Of a stretch of 32,560 nucleotides of DNA, positions 16,388 to 24,474 are shown piece by piece; positions within the stretch are counted from its first letter, which is position 1; every line of letters starts with the position of its first letter. This DNA comes from Prevotellaceae bacterium (lineage in GTDB: Bacteria > Bacteroidota > Bacteroidia > Bacteroidales > UBA932). A model generated the notes under the pieces. That model saw only the letters and a program-made list of their open reading frames with translations. It was not told the DNA's origin and searched no databases. The stretch is from assembly GCA_031279695.1 (NCBI GenBank), contig JAITIA010000075.1, positions 1-32,560 of the forward strand, read 5' to 3'. Both the position numbers and the translations under genes were made by a program.

Positions 16388-18775
16388 ATGAATACAATTG
16401 TTTGTAACTGTAAAAAATCGGGTGAAGATGCAAAAGCGGAAATGTTTGCCGCAATCGACGCCATTATCGAGCGCACGGGGACGGAGCGCAGCGCTGTTAT
16501 TCCTGTATTACAGGCTATTCAGGAGCAGTTCAACTATTTGCCCGCCGACGCTGTTGAACGGATATATGAACGTACCGAAATCGACCGTGCACAACTTACA
16601 AGCGTTTCGACTTTCTATTCGCAGTTTCGACATGTGCCACTGGGTAAACATCTTATAAAAGTCTGTACCGGAACAGCCTGTCATGTCAAAGGCGCGGGCG
16701 GCGTGTTCGACGCTTTTCTTCGACACTTGGGCTTGAAGGAAAACGAAACAACCACTGACGACAAACTTTTTTCGGTCGAAAAAATTGCCTGTCTGGGCTG
16801 TTGCACGCTTGCTCCGGTTGTGCAAATCGACGATAAAATCTACGGACACGTGGCTCCCGGACGGGTTGGCGAAGTGATTGACGATTTTTTGCTGAAACAC
16901 GACGAGCAGGAAAAAAGAGAAGCAACAACGGCAAAAATAAAGGCAAAGGGCGAAATACGGCTCGGCATGGGCTCGTGCTGCATGGCAAGCGGCTCAGCCG
17001 ATATTTATAAGGAATTGATAACTGCCTCGTTGCAACTTGGTATCGAAGTGAATATCAAATCGGTTGGCTGCGTGGGCGTTTGCAACAAAGTTCCGCTGAT
17101 TGACGTCGTTGCCCACGACGGCAGCATTGTTCGCTACCCAAATGTCAGAGCAGCGGAAATCAAAGAAATTCTGCATCATCACTTTAAGCCCGCCGGATAT
17201 CTGAAACGTCTGAAAAATACCGTTTTAGGACATATCGATACTTTTCATACCGATATTACCTGGGACAATGTGGTTTGGAAATCGGACACGGAACGGACGG
17301 CAATAATCAACAGTTTTCTGTATAATCAGAAACATATTTCCACCGAAGGTTACGGAATACTGTCGCCTCTGAATTTTGAGGAGTATTGCGTTCACGGCGG
17401 TTTCGACGGGTTGCGAAAAGCGCTGACACACAGCAGAAATACCATTGTTGAAAGCGTTTTAAAAAGCGGTTTGCGCGGACGTGGCGGCGGCGGATTTTCC
17501 ACAGGAAAAAAGTGGGAAATTGTGGCGGCGGCAAAAGGCGACAACAAGTATGTGATTTGCAATGGCGACGAAGGCGATCCTGGCGCTTTTATGGACAGAA
17601 TGATGCTCGAATCTTACCCCTTCCGAATTATCGAAGGAATGCTGATTGCCGGATATGCCGTTGGCGCCGGCAAAGGAATATTTTATATCCGAGCCGAATA
17701 TCCGCTTGCCGTCAATCGAATAGAGGCGGCAATAAAAATATGCAGAGAAAATAAAATCATCGGACAAAATATTTTCGACAGCCGGTTTTCTTTTGAAATA
17801 GAAGTTTTTGAAGGCGCAGGCGCTTTTGTCTGCGGCGAAGAAACGGCGTTGATTGCCTCAATCGAAGGCGAGCGCGGTTTTCCAAAACAGCGCCCGCCAT
17901 ACCCTGCTGTTCAAGGACTTTTTGGCTTGCCGACTCTGGTAAACAACGTCGAAACACTCAGCCAGATACCATATATAATAAGGTATGGATATGAAAATTA
18001 TTGCAGCACGGGTACCGAAAACAGCAAAGGCACAAAGGTTTTTGCGCTTGCCGGCAAAGTGAGGCACGGAGGCTTGATTGAAGTGCCTATGGGCATCACA
18101 CTCAACAAGATAATTGATGAAATTGGCGGAGGAATTGAAGGAGGTAAACAACTAAAAGCCATACAGATTGGCGGACCGTCCGGCGGCTGTATCCCCGCCT
18201 CGCTCTGCGATATGCAGGTCGATTTTGACGCTTTCAGCAGGCTGGGCGCAATGATGGGCTCCGGCGGGCTGGTGGCGCTCAGCGAAGACGATTGCATGGT
18301 GGACGTTGCCCGATATTTTCTCTCTTTCACCTGCGACCAGTCCTGCGGCAAATGTACGTTTTGCCGAGCCGGTACACGACGTATGCTCGACATTCTCAAC
18401 CGAATATGCAACGGCAAAGGCGAACAGGGCGATATCGAACGCCTCGAAGAACTTGCCGTAAATATCAAAAAAGCCTCGCTTTGCGGACTGGGCAAAACCG
18501 CTCCCAATCCGGTACTTACAACGCTGAAATATTTCCGCCACGAATACGAAGAACATATCAACGGAGTATGCAAAACCGGCACTTGTACCGGCATGATAAA
18601 ATACACAGTAACCAACAAATGTATTGGCTGCACAAAATGCGCAAAAGCCTGTCCCGTAGATGCAATTCCATACACACCCTACCAAATCCATTCAATCGAC
18701 ACAGATAAATGCGTGCTTTGCGGATTGTGCATCGACGAATGCAGTTATATGGCTATTGAAAAGATTAGACGGTAG
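16388..18775 (+). CDS. Fused HydC-HydB / NuoE-NuoF-type NADH-binding iron-sulfur flavoprotein
   Basis: The 795-residue protein joins several modules of NADH-linked hydrogenases and formate dehydrogenases. Residues 1-170 form a NuoE/HydC [2Fe-2S] domain (C93, C98, C135, C139). Residues about 190-265 form a second thioredoxin-like [2Fe-2S] domain, as at the HydB N-terminus (C197, C198, C228, C232). Residues about 330-640 form a NuoF FMN/NADH domain (GRGGGGF at 364-370, NGDEGDPGAFMDR at 392-404) and SLBB part. A [4Fe-4S] site follows (C653, C656, C659, C699), then two ferredoxin motifs (C745-C755 and C775-C785). It probably takes electrons between NAD(H), ferredoxin and a partner such as an [FeFe]-hydrogenase HydA, absent from the window. 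The ATG at 16388 was chosen because the frame before it is unrelated to the family. Confidence 0.92.
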   Translation: MNTIVCNCKKSGEDAKAEMFAAIDAIIERTGTERSAVIPVLQAIQEQFNYLPADAVERIYERTEIDRAQLTSVSTFYSQFRHVPLGKHLIKVCTGTACHVKGAGGVFDAFLRHLGLKENETTTDDKLFSVEKIACLGCCTLAPVVQIDDKIYGHVAPGRVGEVIDDFLLKHDEQEKREATTAKIKAKGEIRLGMGSCCMASGSADIYKELITASLQLGIEVNIKSVGCVGVCNKVPLIDVVAHDGSIVRYPNVRAAEIKEILHHHFKPAGYLKRLKNTVLGHIDTFHTDITWDNVVWKSDTERTAIINSFLYNQKHISTEGYGILSPLNFEEYCVHGGFDGLRKALTHSRNTIVESVLKSGLRGRGGGGFSTGKKWEIVAAAKGDNKYVICNGDEGDPGAFMDRMMLESYPFRIIEGMLIAGYAVGAGKGIFYIRAEYPLAVNRIEAAIKICRENKIIGQNIFDSRFSFEIEVFEGAGAFVCGEETALIASIEGERGFPKQRPPYPAVQGLFGLPTLVNNVETLSQIPYIIRYGYENYCSTGTENSKGTKVFALAGKVRHGGLIEVPMGITLNKIIDEIGGGIEGGKQLKAIQIGGPSGGCIPASLCDMQVDFDAFSRLGAMMGSGGLVALSEDDCMVDVARYFLSFTCDQSCGKCTFCRAGTRRMLDILNRICNGKGEQGDIERLEELAVNIKKASLCGLGKTAPNPVLTTLKYFRHEYEEHINGVCKTGTCTGMIKYTVTNKCIGCTKCAKACPVDAIPYTPYQIHSIDTDKCVLCGLCIDECSYMAIEKIRR

Positions 18776-18776
18776 T

Positions 18777-18873
18777 TAGCGTCCGTCCGAAAACTCGAAT
18801 ACACGTAACCGCCGTCCCGTTAGGGACGGAATGTTGGTAGAAAACGCAAGCCCAACCTCGTAACCACCGTCCC
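18777..18873. repeat. Element A: truncated copy of the 528-bp inverted-repeat element
   Basis: It begins with TA and a GTCCGTCC end one base after the stop codon of the preceding gene. It matches the reverse complement of the right end of the element at 26606-27133 for about 97 bp, including the CCGTCCC/GGGACGG hairpin and the GTTGGTAGAAAACGCAAGCCCAA-type stretch. The match stops at about 18873. The remaining bases to 18917 are A/T-rich filler. Confidence 0.8.
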
Positions 18874-18917
18874 AGCCTGTCCACCGCAGGCATTAATCAG
18901 TTAATTAATTAATCAGT

Positions 18918-19207
18918 TAGTGTCTGTCCATAAAGTCGGTCAAAATATTATTGTAACATGAAAGGCTGAGCAATCGAGCAATCCGTGGGATTGCATCGCT
19001 CGGTAGAAACGGTTGCCAAAGAATATCTTGCATCCCGCAGGGATGCATCCCTGTGGGATGCAAATGCGTGTGTGTGATGCGTTTCTACCGAGCGATGCAT
19101 CTCTACGAGATGCAAAAACCGCAGCCGCCATGATAACAGCACAGCCCTCTGCAAAACGCTTTTTATACATATTATGCCATGTGTTCCGACTTTTCGGACA
19201 GACACTA
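18918..19207. mobile_element. Element C: 290-bp MITE-like inverted-repeat element
   Basis: It is bounded by TA and by terminal inverted repeats of about 22 bp (18918-18939 and 19186-19207, two mismatches). Inside is a 19-bp perfect inverted repeat (18993-19011 with 19080-19098). Small hairpin modules lie between these arms, such as GCATCCC/GGGATGC. A copy at about 90 percent identity lies at 32252-32526. It contains no transposase and only spurious open frames. The TA at both ends would fit a transposase that duplicates TA (IS630/Tc1-mariner or the IS427 group of IS5). The source transposase is not seen. Confidence 0.75.
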
Positions 19208-19233
19208 AATACTTTGCTCCCTTATTCGTAAAT

Positions 19234-20037
19234 TCAAACTGTTTTACCTCCGTTTTTCTCAATTTCCTGCAAAACGCGCTGTATTGCTCCACGTCCTTCT
19301 TCGCCAAGTGCAAGGGTGAAATCGTTGACAAACATAGCAATATGCTGCGTTGTAATTTCTTCGCACATTTCTTGTGCGTGCATCCTGACATAATCGGACG
19401 AGGAGTCCGGATTGGCGCGTGCAAACAGTATGCTGTTTTTCAATGCTGTGGAAAACAACCGTCGCAAGTTTGCCGGCAGGCTTTTTCGCATGGCGATACA
19501 GCCAAGAGGAATTGGCTGACAAGTAGTTGTTTCCCAATATTTGCCGAGGTCGGCAATCAACTGCAAACCTTTGTTGCGATATGTAAACCGGCTTTCGTGT
19601 ATCAGTACTCCGGCATCGACCTCGCCGTTGAGAATTGCGTTTTCGATATCGGAAAACAGATAAACCACAGTCTGTTCAATTGTGGGGAAAGCATATTTCA
19701 ACAGAAAAGCGGCGGTTGTATATTGTCCGGGAACAGCAATTTTCAGACGGGGAATTTTGCTGTGGTCGATTGGCGTGCGGCTCACAAACAGCGGACCGTT
19801 GCCTCGCCCCAATGCGCTCCCCGATTCGCAGATTTCATACTCTTCGGCAACATGCGCGTAGGCATGGACACTCATTTTTGTAATATCGATTTTACCCGTC
19901 AGCGCCAGCCGATTAAGTTCTTCGACATCGGCTGTCAAAACGTCAAATTGCAGATTATGTGCAATTTTTCCGTTTACCAGAGCATCGAAAATAAAAGTAT
20001 CGTTAGGGCAAGGCGAAAAACCAAGCGTAAATTTCAT
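19234..20037 (-). CDS. mqnD: 1,4-dihydroxy-6-naphthoate synthase (futalosine menaquinone pathway)
   Basis: MqnD converts cyclic dehypoxanthinyl futalosine to 1,4-dihydroxy-6-naphthoate in the alternative menaquinone pathway. The 267-residue protein has the periplasmic-binding-protein-like fold of the family and no signal peptide. It starts LGFSPCPNDTFIFDALVNGKI, the family signature, and contains DVEELNRLALTGKIDITKMS, then VAVPGQYTTAAFLL-like strands and GVLIHESRFTY with the conserved histidine. Length is normal. It follows the TolC gene by 47 bp on the same strand, which may be simple adjacency. Its presence indicates that menaquinone is made by the futalosine route rather than the MenFDHCEB route. 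Confidence 0.92.
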   Translation of the reverse strand: MKFTLGFSPCPNDTFIFDALVNGKIAHNLQFDVLTADVEELNRLALTGKIDITKMSVHAYAHVAEEYEICESGSALGRGNGPLFVSRTPIDHSKIPRLKIAVPGQYTTAAFLLKYAFPTIEQTVVYLFSDIENAILNGEVDAGVLIHESRFTYRNKGLQLIADLGKYWETTTCQPIPLGCIAMRKSLPANLRRLFSTALKNSILFARANPDSSSDYVRMHAQEMCEEITTQHIAMFVNDFTLALGEEGRGAIQRVLQEIEKNGGKTV

Positions 20038-20084
20038 ACCGTATTAATATACTAATTTACAAAAAATTCATCAATCAAAAATCG

Positions 20085-21473
20085 TCAATCAAAAGTCAAT
20101 TCTCCGTTATAAAAATCCAGAATTTTACGGCGGAAGATATAATCGTATTTTGCCTGTATTTGTTCGAGGGATGCTTGGGTGAGCGCTGTTTTCGACTCGT
20201 TAAATTCATAGACGGTGGCTTTGCCGTTGTCGTATTTTTCGCTGACAAATTGCAGCGAAAGTGTCGCTGCCTCAACTGCTTTGCCCGAGGCGCGATATTT
20301 TTCCATCGAGGCGGTTACATTTAGGCTGGCGGTTTGTATTTCCTTGTACAGAGTTTTTTTGACCGCTTCGAGCGACAGGCGCTGATTGTCGATATTCAGG
20401 CGGGCGCTTTTCATGCGGTTGCGCACTGCGAAGCGATTAAAAATCGGGATATTCAGACTCAGTCCCACATATTCGCCGCCGTTGTTGCGTAGCTGGTTGC
20501 CAATAGATATGTTGTTGGCATTGCGGCGATACATGTAAAAATAATTTGTCCCGTAGCCCATGCTCAGGCTCAGCGAGGGCATCAGTCCGGCGCGGGCAAT
20601 TTCCAGCGATTTTATGGCGCTTTCGATTCTGTATTCCTGTTCGCGGACAGCCGGTTTTGTTGTCAGAGCGTTGGCATAGACCTCGTTTGGCGAGGGCGTC
20701 ATGCTCCGATTTTCGACTTCGGCGTCGGCTGCCGGCGTTTCGACGTCGAACCCTTCGACTGTTTCCAGCTCAAGGCTTTGCACAAGGTCGAGCAAAGCAA
20801 TAGCGACGCTGTTCTTTGCCTGCACAATCTGCGCCTCTTCGCGGGCGGCGCGGGCTTCCATTTCGGCAAGTTGCGACGCCGGTATTTTGTCGGCTTCGAG
20901 CATGATTTTTGTTTTTTCGAGCATCAGCGCGGTCAGTTTCAGCTGTTCTTCGGCAACTTTCAGCAGTTCTTTGTTGAGCAGAACCTGCAAATAGAGCGAG
21001 GCGACGTTGATTGCCAGATTTTCCTTTGCCTTTTCGAGGCTTTCTACTGCTGCCATCAGTTCGAAACGGCTACGTGCTATTTCGTTTTTTATGCGGAAAC
21101 CGGTAAAAATCGGAACGGAACTGCTGACAGACAGGCTGCTGTTCGACTGAGTGCTGTTTTCATACAGTCCGGTTTGCGTTTGAGTGCGTCCGAAGTTAAA
21201 ATTTTGCCCCATGCCGGCGTTCAGGTCAGGCAGGCGGCTGTTTTTGGCGCTGTTAAGATCGATTTCGGCATTGGCGCTGTTGATTTTGAGCTGTTGAATC
21301 GAGATATTACTTTTTACCGCATGATTGATGCACTGTTCGAGCGTCCACACCCCGTTGCGCGGCAGGTTTGCCTCGTTTGCCGGCGGCTGCGCCGCTACCG
21401 GCAATAGGACGACGAGCGCCAGAAACATCAGCGCGGCGGCAATTACTCTGTTTTTTGCTTTCCTTCTTTTCAT
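20085..21473 (-). CDS. TolC-family outer-membrane efflux protein
   Basis: TolC-type proteins form the trimeric outer-membrane and periplasmic exit duct of tripartite exporters. From the ATG at 21471-21473 the product has 462 residues with a signal peptide (MKRRKAKNR, then a hydrophobic core ending LPVAAQ). Two OEP repeats follow: WTLEQCINHAVKSNISIQQ with coiled-coil helices to about 240, and the second half from NALTTKPAVREQEYRIESAIKSLEIA to YEFNESKTALTQASLEQIQAKYDYIFR. An ATG 36 bp upstream overlaps the adaptor gene. I prefer the inner start because it begins at a proper signal peptide and has AAGG six bases upstream. It is the outer-membrane part of the exporter encoded just upstream. Confidence 0.92.
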   Translation of the reverse strand: MKRRKAKNRVIAAALMFLALVVLLPVAAQPPANEANLPRNGVWTLEQCINHAVKSNISIQQLKINSANAEIDLNSAKNSRLPDLNAGMGQNFNFGRTQTQTGLYENSTQSNSSLSVSSSVPIFTGFRIKNEIARSRFELMAAVESLEKAKENLAINVASLYLQVLLNKELLKVAEEQLKLTALMLEKTKIMLEADKIPASQLAEMEARAAREEAQIVQAKNSVAIALLDLVQSLELETVEGFDVETPAADAEVENRSMTPSPNEVYANALTTKPAVREQEYRIESAIKSLEIARAGLMPSLSLSMGYGTNYFYMYRRNANNISIGNQLRNNGGEYVGLSLNIPIFNRFAVRNRMKSARLNIDNQRLSLEAVKKTLYKEIQTASLNVTASMEKYRASGKAVEAATLSLQFVSEKYDNGKATVYEFNESKTALTQASLEQIQAKYDYIFRRKILDFYNGELTFD

Positions 21474-21486
21474 TTCGACCTTCAAT

Positions 21487-22584
21487 TTATTGCTGTTGAA
21501 TTTTTCCACGTATCTTTTCTTCGTTGTTGATACCGTTTTTCACTTCGATATTTATCCCGTCCGAAAGTCCAAGTTCCACTGCGCGGCGTTCAAATTCCTG
21601 CACGGGTTTTTCCTGTTTCACTATGTGGACAAAAGCCGAGTCGTTTTTAAATTCCACCGTATTTTCGGGGATTGAGAGCACGCTGTCGGCGGCGGCGAGT
21701 ATAATTTCGGCGTTGGCGCTGTAGCCGGCGCGGATAAACACACTGTCGCGGATTTCGGTTGCCGCCTTTATTTCAAACTGATTTGCTCCGCTTGTTTCCA
21801 CCGCCTTGGGCGAAATATATTCAAGCCGCGCGTCGAGTTTCACATCCTGCAATGCGCCAATGGTGAGCGTCATCGACATGCCTTCGCGTATCCGTCCGAC
21901 CTCTGTTTCGTCCACATTACCAATAAAAATCATGTCCTTCATATTTGCAACCGCGGCTATGGTTGTGCCGTCGTTGAAGGTATTCGATTGAATCACCGAA
22001 TTTCCGACTTTAATTGGCACGTCGAGCACCAAACCGCCGATTGTTGAACGTATCAGCGTGCTGCTGTACTTTGCTGTCCGCGCCGAAATGCCTTCTTTGA
22101 TAATTTGAAGAGCGTCGCGGGCGGTTTCGATATTTTCTTTTGCCGTTTTATATTGCGTTTCGCTTCGCTCGAACTCTTCTTTTGTGGCTATGCCTTTCTC
22201 GAACAGTTTTTTCTGACGTTCATACTCTTGCTTTGCCTGCATCAGGTTGATTTCGGATGTTCGGATGTTCGATTCGGCGTTGTTGAGCGAGGCGACGTCG
22301 GGAATAACCTTCACTTTGGCAATCACTTCGCCGGGCGCAACCTCCTGACCGGCGTCTTTGTAGATTTCGTCCACAATTCCCGAAATTTGCGGTTTGATTA
22401 AAACCTCGTTGCGCGGCGATATTTTGCCCGTAATGATAGCGCTCTTTTTGATTGTTTTCTTTTGTGGCGACACAAGTTCGTATATCACCTCTTTGGGCTT
22501 CGATTTGCTGTACAGAAAATAAAACGTCCAGCCAACAAGGAACAACACTATTCCCAAAACAATAAATTTTAATACCTTTTTCAT
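21487..22584 (-). CDS. HlyD/MacA-family periplasmic adaptor of the ABC exporter
   Basis: The 365-residue protein links the inner-membrane pump to the TolC duct. It has one N-terminal membrane anchor (about 7-26). The first half of a biotinyl-lipoyl-like domain follows (GKISPRNEVLIKPQISGIV, about 53-71), then a coiled-coil hairpin (about 100-170, ending KTAKENIETARDALQIIKEG), the second lipoyl half (STIGGLVLDVPIKVGNSV) and beta-barrel regions. It is followed by tolC within 13 bp. Upstream, a 616-bp repeat-filled gap separates it from the permease genes, which is unusual for such an operon. Confidence 0.92.
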   Translation of the reverse strand: MKKVLKFIVLGIVLFLVGWTFYFLYSKSKPKEVIYELVSPQKKTIKKSAIITGKISPRNEVLIKPQISGIVDEIYKDAGQEVAPGEVIAKVKVIPDVASLNNAESNIRTSEINLMQAKQEYERQKKLFEKGIATKEEFERSETQYKTAKENIETARDALQIIKEGISARTAKYSSTLIRSTIGGLVLDVPIKVGNSVIQSNTFNDGTTIAAVANMKDMIFIGNVDETEVGRIREGMSMTLTIGALQDVKLDARLEYISPKAVETSGANQFEIKAATEIRDSVFIRAGYSANAEIILAAADSVLSIPENTVEFKNDSAFVHIVKQEKPVQEFERRAVELGLSDGINIEVKNGINNEEKIRGKIQQQ

Positions 22585-22729
22585 CTTTTATTCGTTTTTT
22601 ATCTATTTATTTTTATTTATATTTTAAATTTTATACTTATTTTTATATCATTTTATCCTTACTTTTCATCATTTTTTATCTACTTAGTGATGCGAAATAA
22701 ACAATTTATAAACTTGCAATATACGGATG

Positions 22730-22810
22730 AAATATTTACCGCAAGGAACGCAAAGATTTCGCAAGGAACGCAAAGCCTTTGCGCCCTTTGCGCCCTTTGC
22801 GGTAAAATAT
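22730..22810. repeat. Imperfect palindrome built from CGCAAAG/CTTTGCG units
   Basis: Direct copies of AAGGAACGCAAAG on the left face copies of CTTTGCGCC on the right, framed by ATTTACCGC (22732-22740) and GCGGTAAAAT, so the whole can fold into a long hairpin. It lies in the middle of the gap between hlyD and the permease genes. The 169-bp segment carrying it is bounded by ATCTACTTA at 22678-22686 and 22856-22864. Confidence 0.7.
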
Positions 22811-22874
22811 TACCGGCTTTTTTGCCAGGAAACAGGAACATCTTATTTATTTTATATCTACTTACTATCATTTT

Positions 22875-23165
22875 CTATTTACTTTCTATCATTTCCTTCT
22901 TACTTTCCAGCATTTTATCCTTACTTTCTATCATTTTATCCTTACTTTCCAGCATTTCCTTCTTACTTTCTATCATTTCCTTCTTACTTTCTATCATTTT
23001 ATCCTTACTTTCTATCATTTTATCCTTACTTTCTATCATTTCCTTCTTACTTTCTATCATTTTATCCTTACTTTCTATCATTTTATCCTTACTTTCTATC
23101 ATTTTATCCTTACTTTCTATCATTTTTCTTATTTTTTCATTGATTTTTACTTTTCCGTAAAACAT
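22875..23165 (-). CDS. Doubtful small ORF of MIESKDK heptad repeats
   Basis: A 96-codon frame in the direction of the exporter operon starts 35 bp after the permease stop. It reads MFYGKVKINEKIRK, then twelve 7-residue units of the type M-I/L-E-S-K-D/K-K/E to the end. The exact seven-residue period would suit a charged coiled coil. The frame has no visible ribosome-binding site and ends within degenerating repeat DNA. The same repeat continues out of frame beyond it. It may be only an open frame created by the 21-bp tandem repeat. Confidence 0.25.
   Translation of the reverse strand: MFYGKVKINEKIRKMIESKDKMIESKDKMIESKDKMIESKKEMIESKDKMIESKDKMIESKKEMIESKKEMLESKDKMIESKDKMLESKKEMIESK
22878..23123. 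repeat. 21-bp tandem repeat array, about 12 units
   Basis: Units such as TTACTTTCTATCATTTTATCC and the variants ending CCTTC or with CCAGC follow head to tail for about 246 bp without spacers. Degenerate relatives continue on both sides (22640-22690 and 22850-22878). The near identity of neighbouring units suggests recent expansion and possible length variation among strains. Confidence 0.95.
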
Positions 23166-23200
23166 TAATCACTAATCACTAAAAACTAATCACTAAAAAC

Positions 23201-24457
23201 CTATTCTTCGGACAGCGCTTCTATCGGTTTTATTTTCATGGCGCGGAAAGCCGGACCGAGACCTGCAAAAGTTCCCAGCATAATAATTATCAATGCGGCT
23301 ATCGCTGCCAGCATAAAATCTATTTGAAAAAGACCTTCGGCGCCTCCGGCGCCAACGCCCGTTCCCAAATCGACCATTTGCAGCCCCAGCACGCCAAACG
23401 ATATTCCCAAAAATCCCGCTATGGCGGTGATTGTAAAACTTTCGCTCATTATTTGGCTCATTATCGACAGCGGGCTGGCTCCCAGAGCGCGGCGCACGCC
23501 AATTTCCTGCGTCCGTTCGCGCACCGTTACCATCATTATATTACTGACGCCAATAATTCCGGCAAACAGCGTTCCCAAACCCACAATCCACGCAAGGATT
23601 TTGACGCCGAGAAACAGTCCGTCCACCTGCCGGAAAAGCATTTCGAGATTGAACGCGGTTACCGCCTGCCTGTCGTTGGGCGCAATGGAATGGTTGCTTT
23701 TCAGTATTGTTTCTATCTGTTGCTGTACTTCGCTCATCGCAATATTTGGCTGCGAGGTTGCAAAAAGCGCGTCGATACGGTCGCCAAAGTGGTAGAGTTG
23801 CTGCATGGTTGTGAAGGGTATGCTGATTGTTTCGCGAGGGTCGCCGTTGAACGATAAATTGTCGCTGCCGTTGCCCACGCCTGCAACCTTATAGTAGATA
23901 CCGTCCACCGAAATACTCTGACCAACCGGGTCTTCGCCTGCGGTAAACAACGTTTCATAGACACGTGTGCCAATCACGCAGACCTTTCTGTTTTCCATCA
24001 CGTCGATATCGTTAATATATCGCCCAAACATCATTTTCTGACGGTTGATTTTGTTGTAGTTTGCGTTCATTCCCTGCACCCTGAACGTCCCTTTTTTATC
24101 GCCGCGCACAACATTGTTGTCTCTGACCGACCAGCCGCCATACAGCACCGGCGATATTGCGTCGAAGCCCTTCACTCTGTCCTGTATTATTTCCACGTCT
24201 CTGTTGTTGATGTTCCATGCACGATTTTTCCGGAAGCCCTTGTACGCCTCGCTGGTACGTCCGCTCCAAATTACGCATGAGTTGGTGGCAACGCCGTCCA
24301 TGTTGCGCTTGATAAATTTCTCCAACGCGCCGCCGCCGCCCGTGAGCATTATCAGCATAAACACTCCCCAAAACACTCCGAATGCAGTCAGAATACTCCG
24401 CGTCCGGTTGCGGGTTATTGTCTGCATTATTTCGTTCCATCTGTCCAAATCAAACAT
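23201..24457 (-). CDS. MacB-type ABC transporter permease (second of pair)
   Basis: The 418-residue inner-membrane protein has the MacB/FtsX layout: a membrane segment at about 20-42 (SILTAFGVFWGVFMLIML), a large extracytoplasmic MacB core domain (about 45-270), and three C-terminal membrane segments from about residue 285. The family loop VRERTQEIGVRRALGASP precedes the second of these. It lacks an ATPase domain and so depends on the separate ABC subunit. Together with the next permease it probably forms a heterodimer in a tripartite exporter with the HlyD and TolC partners. It starts 17 bp after the first permease. The substrate is unknown. Confidence 0.92.
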   Translation of the reverse strand: MFDLDRWNEIMQTITRNRTRSILTAFGVFWGVFMLIMLTGGGGALEKFIKRNMDGVATNSCVIWSGRTSEAYKGFRKNRAWNINNRDVEIIQDRVKGFDAISPVLYGGWSVRDNNVVRGDKKGTFRVQGMNANYNKINRQKMMFGRYINDIDVMENRKVCVIGTRVYETLFTAGEDPVGQSISVDGIYYKVAGVGNGSDNLSFNGDPRETISIPFTTMQQLYHFGDRIDALFATSQPNIAMSEVQQQIETILKSNHSIAPNDRQAVTAFNLEMLFRQVDGLFLGVKILAWIVGLGTLFAGIIGVSNIMMVTVRERTQEIGVRRALGASPLSIMSQIMSESFTITAIAGFLGISFGVLGLQMVDLGTGVGAGGAEGLFQIDFMLAAIAALIIIMLGTFAGLGPAFRAMKIKPIEALSEE

Positions 24458-24474
24458 AATATTTTTCTTTATTT

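Noticed and set aside
18948-20055. Open frames within and next to element C (for example 18948-19424 minus and 19174-20055 plus)
   Set aside because: They arise from repeat DNA rich in hairpins or run antisense to mqnD. They have low-complexity products without motifs.
22878-23123. CRISPR-like array
   Set aside because: The 21-bp units are contiguous with no unique spacers, and there are no cas genes.
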